6,926 nucleotides of DNA, taken from contig JAFEGS010000049.1 of NCBI GenBank assembly GCA_018239705.1, positions 1 to 6,926 on the forward strand, written 5' to 3'. Both the position numbers and the translations under genes were made by a program. Positions 5,630-6,926 of this stretch are shown here, piece after piece. Positions within the stretch are counted from its first letter, which is position 1. Every line of letters begins with the position of its first letter. Below the pieces are notes generated by a model, which saw only the letters and a program-made list of their open reading frames with translations, ran no database searches and was not told the DNA's origin. The DNA is from Verrucomicrobiota bacterium. GTDB lineage: Bacteria; Chlamydiota; Chlamydiia; Chlamydiales; FEN-1388.

Positions 5630-6740
5630 ACAGGATCTAGGACCAGTGGAAGATGTGCTTACACCTTTTCAACAATCATCCTCTAACAGTGAATCTGGAA
5701 CCGATAGTCCCTCTGTAGAAGAACTAGCCGATAAGATTGAAAAATTAGAATTGGCAACTAGCCCAGCTAAACATAGAACAACTCTTGGTCAACTAAGACT
5801 AAATGAGTCGAGACAAAGACTTCAAGCAGTAAAAGTTGCAAGAGCACAACTAAATAATAGATCAAAAGAAGAAATAATCAAGTTCTACAAAAATGAGATT
5901 AATGACAGCATTACCCCGATCAATACATCATCGGATAAATATGAGATCGACACTTTAAAGAATAACAAGCTGCCTGACTTCGCGTATGAAAATTGTGAAC
6001 TCTCTTATAAAATAGGTAAAGCGCTCCTTCAGCCTAAGAATGGAGAGACCAAAAAGAGTACTATCGAACAGTATATCCAGCAAGGCGTTACGAACCCAAA
6101 AGCGTGCGGTGAAGATATGTGGCGATCCATGGAACGGATCAAGGTATACGATTCCACATCTGAAAAGCCCATCATAGACGGCACACTCATCAATTCAGAT
6201 GAAGAAGAACGGGACAAAAAGATCAGTACCTGCATGGGAAGGATGCTCAATCTGCTCTTCAGGCATGTCAGCACAAGAAAAGATCCCTTACTTTCTCCCG
6301 AAGAATTTGGCTGCTCTCAGGATGATGCGGGCATCATAGGGGAAACGCTGGCCCGCCGGGTAAAAGGTAAAGCAGCCGCAATGGTCGCACAGCGTCTCCT
6401 AGGCCTTGGCAAGCAGGAACTCTTTACGCAACCGGCAACGTGGGCCATACCGCACTCTTTCCGTACGGTTGGCGGCACTGACGATTTAGAAATTTCGGAA
6501 TTTAGCCCAACTCTTGAACAAAAAATGCACCCTCTGCAGTATAACAGAGAGATTTCAATAGTACTGAAAGAAGAGGGCATAGAGTACCAAGTTGAACAGC
6601 CTATTACTCTGCGAGAGAGAACAAACTCTTCTTCTCCTCTGGGCACCTGCCGCGTGCTCACAATAATATCTTTTGACAAAGAGATGAGTTGCGTTTCTAT
6701 AAATCAGGAAGTCAAGAGAGCGAAGTTACTGGAAACATGA
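5586..6740 (+). CDS. Protein of unknown function, 384 aa, downstream partner of the 633-aa gene
   Basis: I do not recognise this family. The frame opens after a TAA at 5571-5573, and ATG 5586 is the first start. No convincing Shine-Dalgarno precedes it, so translation probably depends on ribosomes finishing the upstream gene, whose stop lies 44 bp inside. Residues 1-60 are Ser/Thr/Glu-rich and look disordered. Residues 60-110 are helical and basic. About 175-275 form a helical domain with a GKAAAMVAQRLLGLG phrase near 261-275. From about 320 the sequence turns to beta strands (REISIVLKEE, CRVLTIISFD, SCVSINQEV). There are no membrane segments or signal peptide. Base use is AT-rich at the start and visibly richer in GC after about 6040, suggesting a composite origin. 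The last 15 bp overlap the end of convergent sucA. An alternative is that this is the C-terminal part of a single gene broken by a one-base change in the T run at 5581-5585. Confidence 0.82.
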   Translation: MQPTKQVFSSRFFTEQDLGPVEDVLTPFQQSSSNSESGTDSPSVEELADKIEKLELATSPAKHRTTLGQLRLNESRQRLQAVKVARAQLNNRSKEEIIKFYKNEINDSITPINTSSDKYEIDTLKNNKLPDFAYENCELSYKIGKALLQPKNGETKKSTIEQYIQQGVTNPKACGEDMWRSMERIKVYDSTSEKPIIDGTLINSDEEERDKKISTCMGRMLNLLFRHVSTRKDPLLSPEEFGCSQDDAGIIGETLARRVKGKAAAMVAQRLLGLGKQELFTQPATWAIPHSFRTVGGTDDLEISEFSPTLEQKMHPLQYNREISIVLKEEGIEYQVEQPITLRERTNSSSPLGTCRVLTIISFDKEMSCVSINQEVKRAKLLET

Positions 6741-6926
6741 ACGTATAAGCTCTTCGCTTTCCCTTTCATGAACCCCGTGAGAGGCAACAGCGGGGCTGCT
6801 ACTTGCTTTCCTTCCCCTGTACTCGAGCGTGCGTCCCTTTGGCAAAAGTGGCTCAATCCGCTCCCTCAAAAAGCCCCACGCTCCCATATTGGAAGGCTCT
6901 TCCTGCACCCACAAAAATGTATCAGC
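6726..6926 (-). CDS. sucA: 2-oxoglutarate dehydrogenase E1 component, C-terminal 66 residues
   Basis: The minus frame enters from the right edge and ends at TAA 6728-6726. The visible residues contain the C-terminal signatures of the thiamine-diphosphate-dependent E1 subunit: WVQEEPSNMGAW near the start, then YRGRKASSSPAVASH and a final HERESEELI segment, matching the family's WVQEEP.N.GAW and GR..S.SPA motifs. E1 decarboxylates 2-oxoglutarate and passes the succinyl group to the lipoyl arm of SucB in the TCA cycle, in the cytosol. The catalytic centre lies outside the window. The next gene on the same strand is usually sucB, but here the space downstream is occupied by a convergent unknown gene whose stop lies 15 bp inside the overlap, so sucA appears to end its transcription unit. 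No clear terminator was seen. Confidence 0.9.
   Translation of the reverse strand, partial: ADTFLWVQEEPSNMGAWGFLRERIEPLLPKGRTLEYRGRKASSSPAVASHGVHERESEELIRSCFQ

Noticed and set aside
6317..6679. 120-codon minus-strand frame
   Set aside because: It lies fully opposite the 384-aa gene, has no ribosome site, and shows no recognisable domain.
6773..6795. CCCCG/CGGGG hairpin as a terminator for the plus-strand pair
   Set aside because: The 13-nt loop is large, no T run follows, and the bases encode a conserved part of SucA.

Overview
The window carries six protein genes, two of them cut by the window edges, plus four promoter candidates and one repeat-rich regulatory region. It looks like a bacterial chromosome of moderate GC. 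The right edge holds the C-terminus of 2-oxoglutarate dehydrogenase E1 (sucA), which anchors the segment as chromosomal. The rest is accessory in character: two proteins of unknown function with long disordered, charged N-termini, a short helical protein, a leucine-rich-repeat-like protein, a PAP2-type membrane protein and a DUF234-type ATPase. This mix would suit a host-associated bacterium. An environmental chlamydia (Parachlamydiales) is my best guess and Legionellales an alternative, but nothing seen here decides it.

Layout, left to right. Positions 1-619 (minus) are the first 206 codons of a gene open at the window edge, with LRR-like spacing. Positions 620-808 form a divergent control region with two promoters and a 49-bp-spaced array of inverted 11-mers that overlaps the rightward promoter. 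Positions 809-2257 (plus) encode an ATP-binding protein with a winged helix and a PD-(D/E)xK-like C-terminus. Its end overlaps by 23 bp the end of a convergent two-gene operon: a 174-aa helical protein (3588-3064) followed, with an 11-bp overlap, by a PAP2-family membrane protein (3074-2235) that lacks the C2-motif histidine. Positions 3589-3727 are a second divergent control region. Positions 3728-5629 and 5586-6740 (plus) are two unknown genes overlapping by 44 bp, probably one transcription unit. The second ends 15 bp inside the end of convergent sucA.

Three points tie the region together. First, the left-edge gene and the 174-aa gene share both a promoter (TTGyrn, 17 bp, TGC-TAGGnT in the same sequence context) and an in-register N-terminal motif (V9 F10, T12, L14 P15, S17), so they look like members of one family or regulon. 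Second, all four promoter candidates have a TGC extended -10. Third, the 633-aa protein has two basic clusters, one resembling the SV40 nuclear signal, flanking a PLRDITN segment. That makes a host-directed role a testable idea but no more than that. How the genes work together cannot be established from sequence alone; the overlaps support co-translation of the two pairs.
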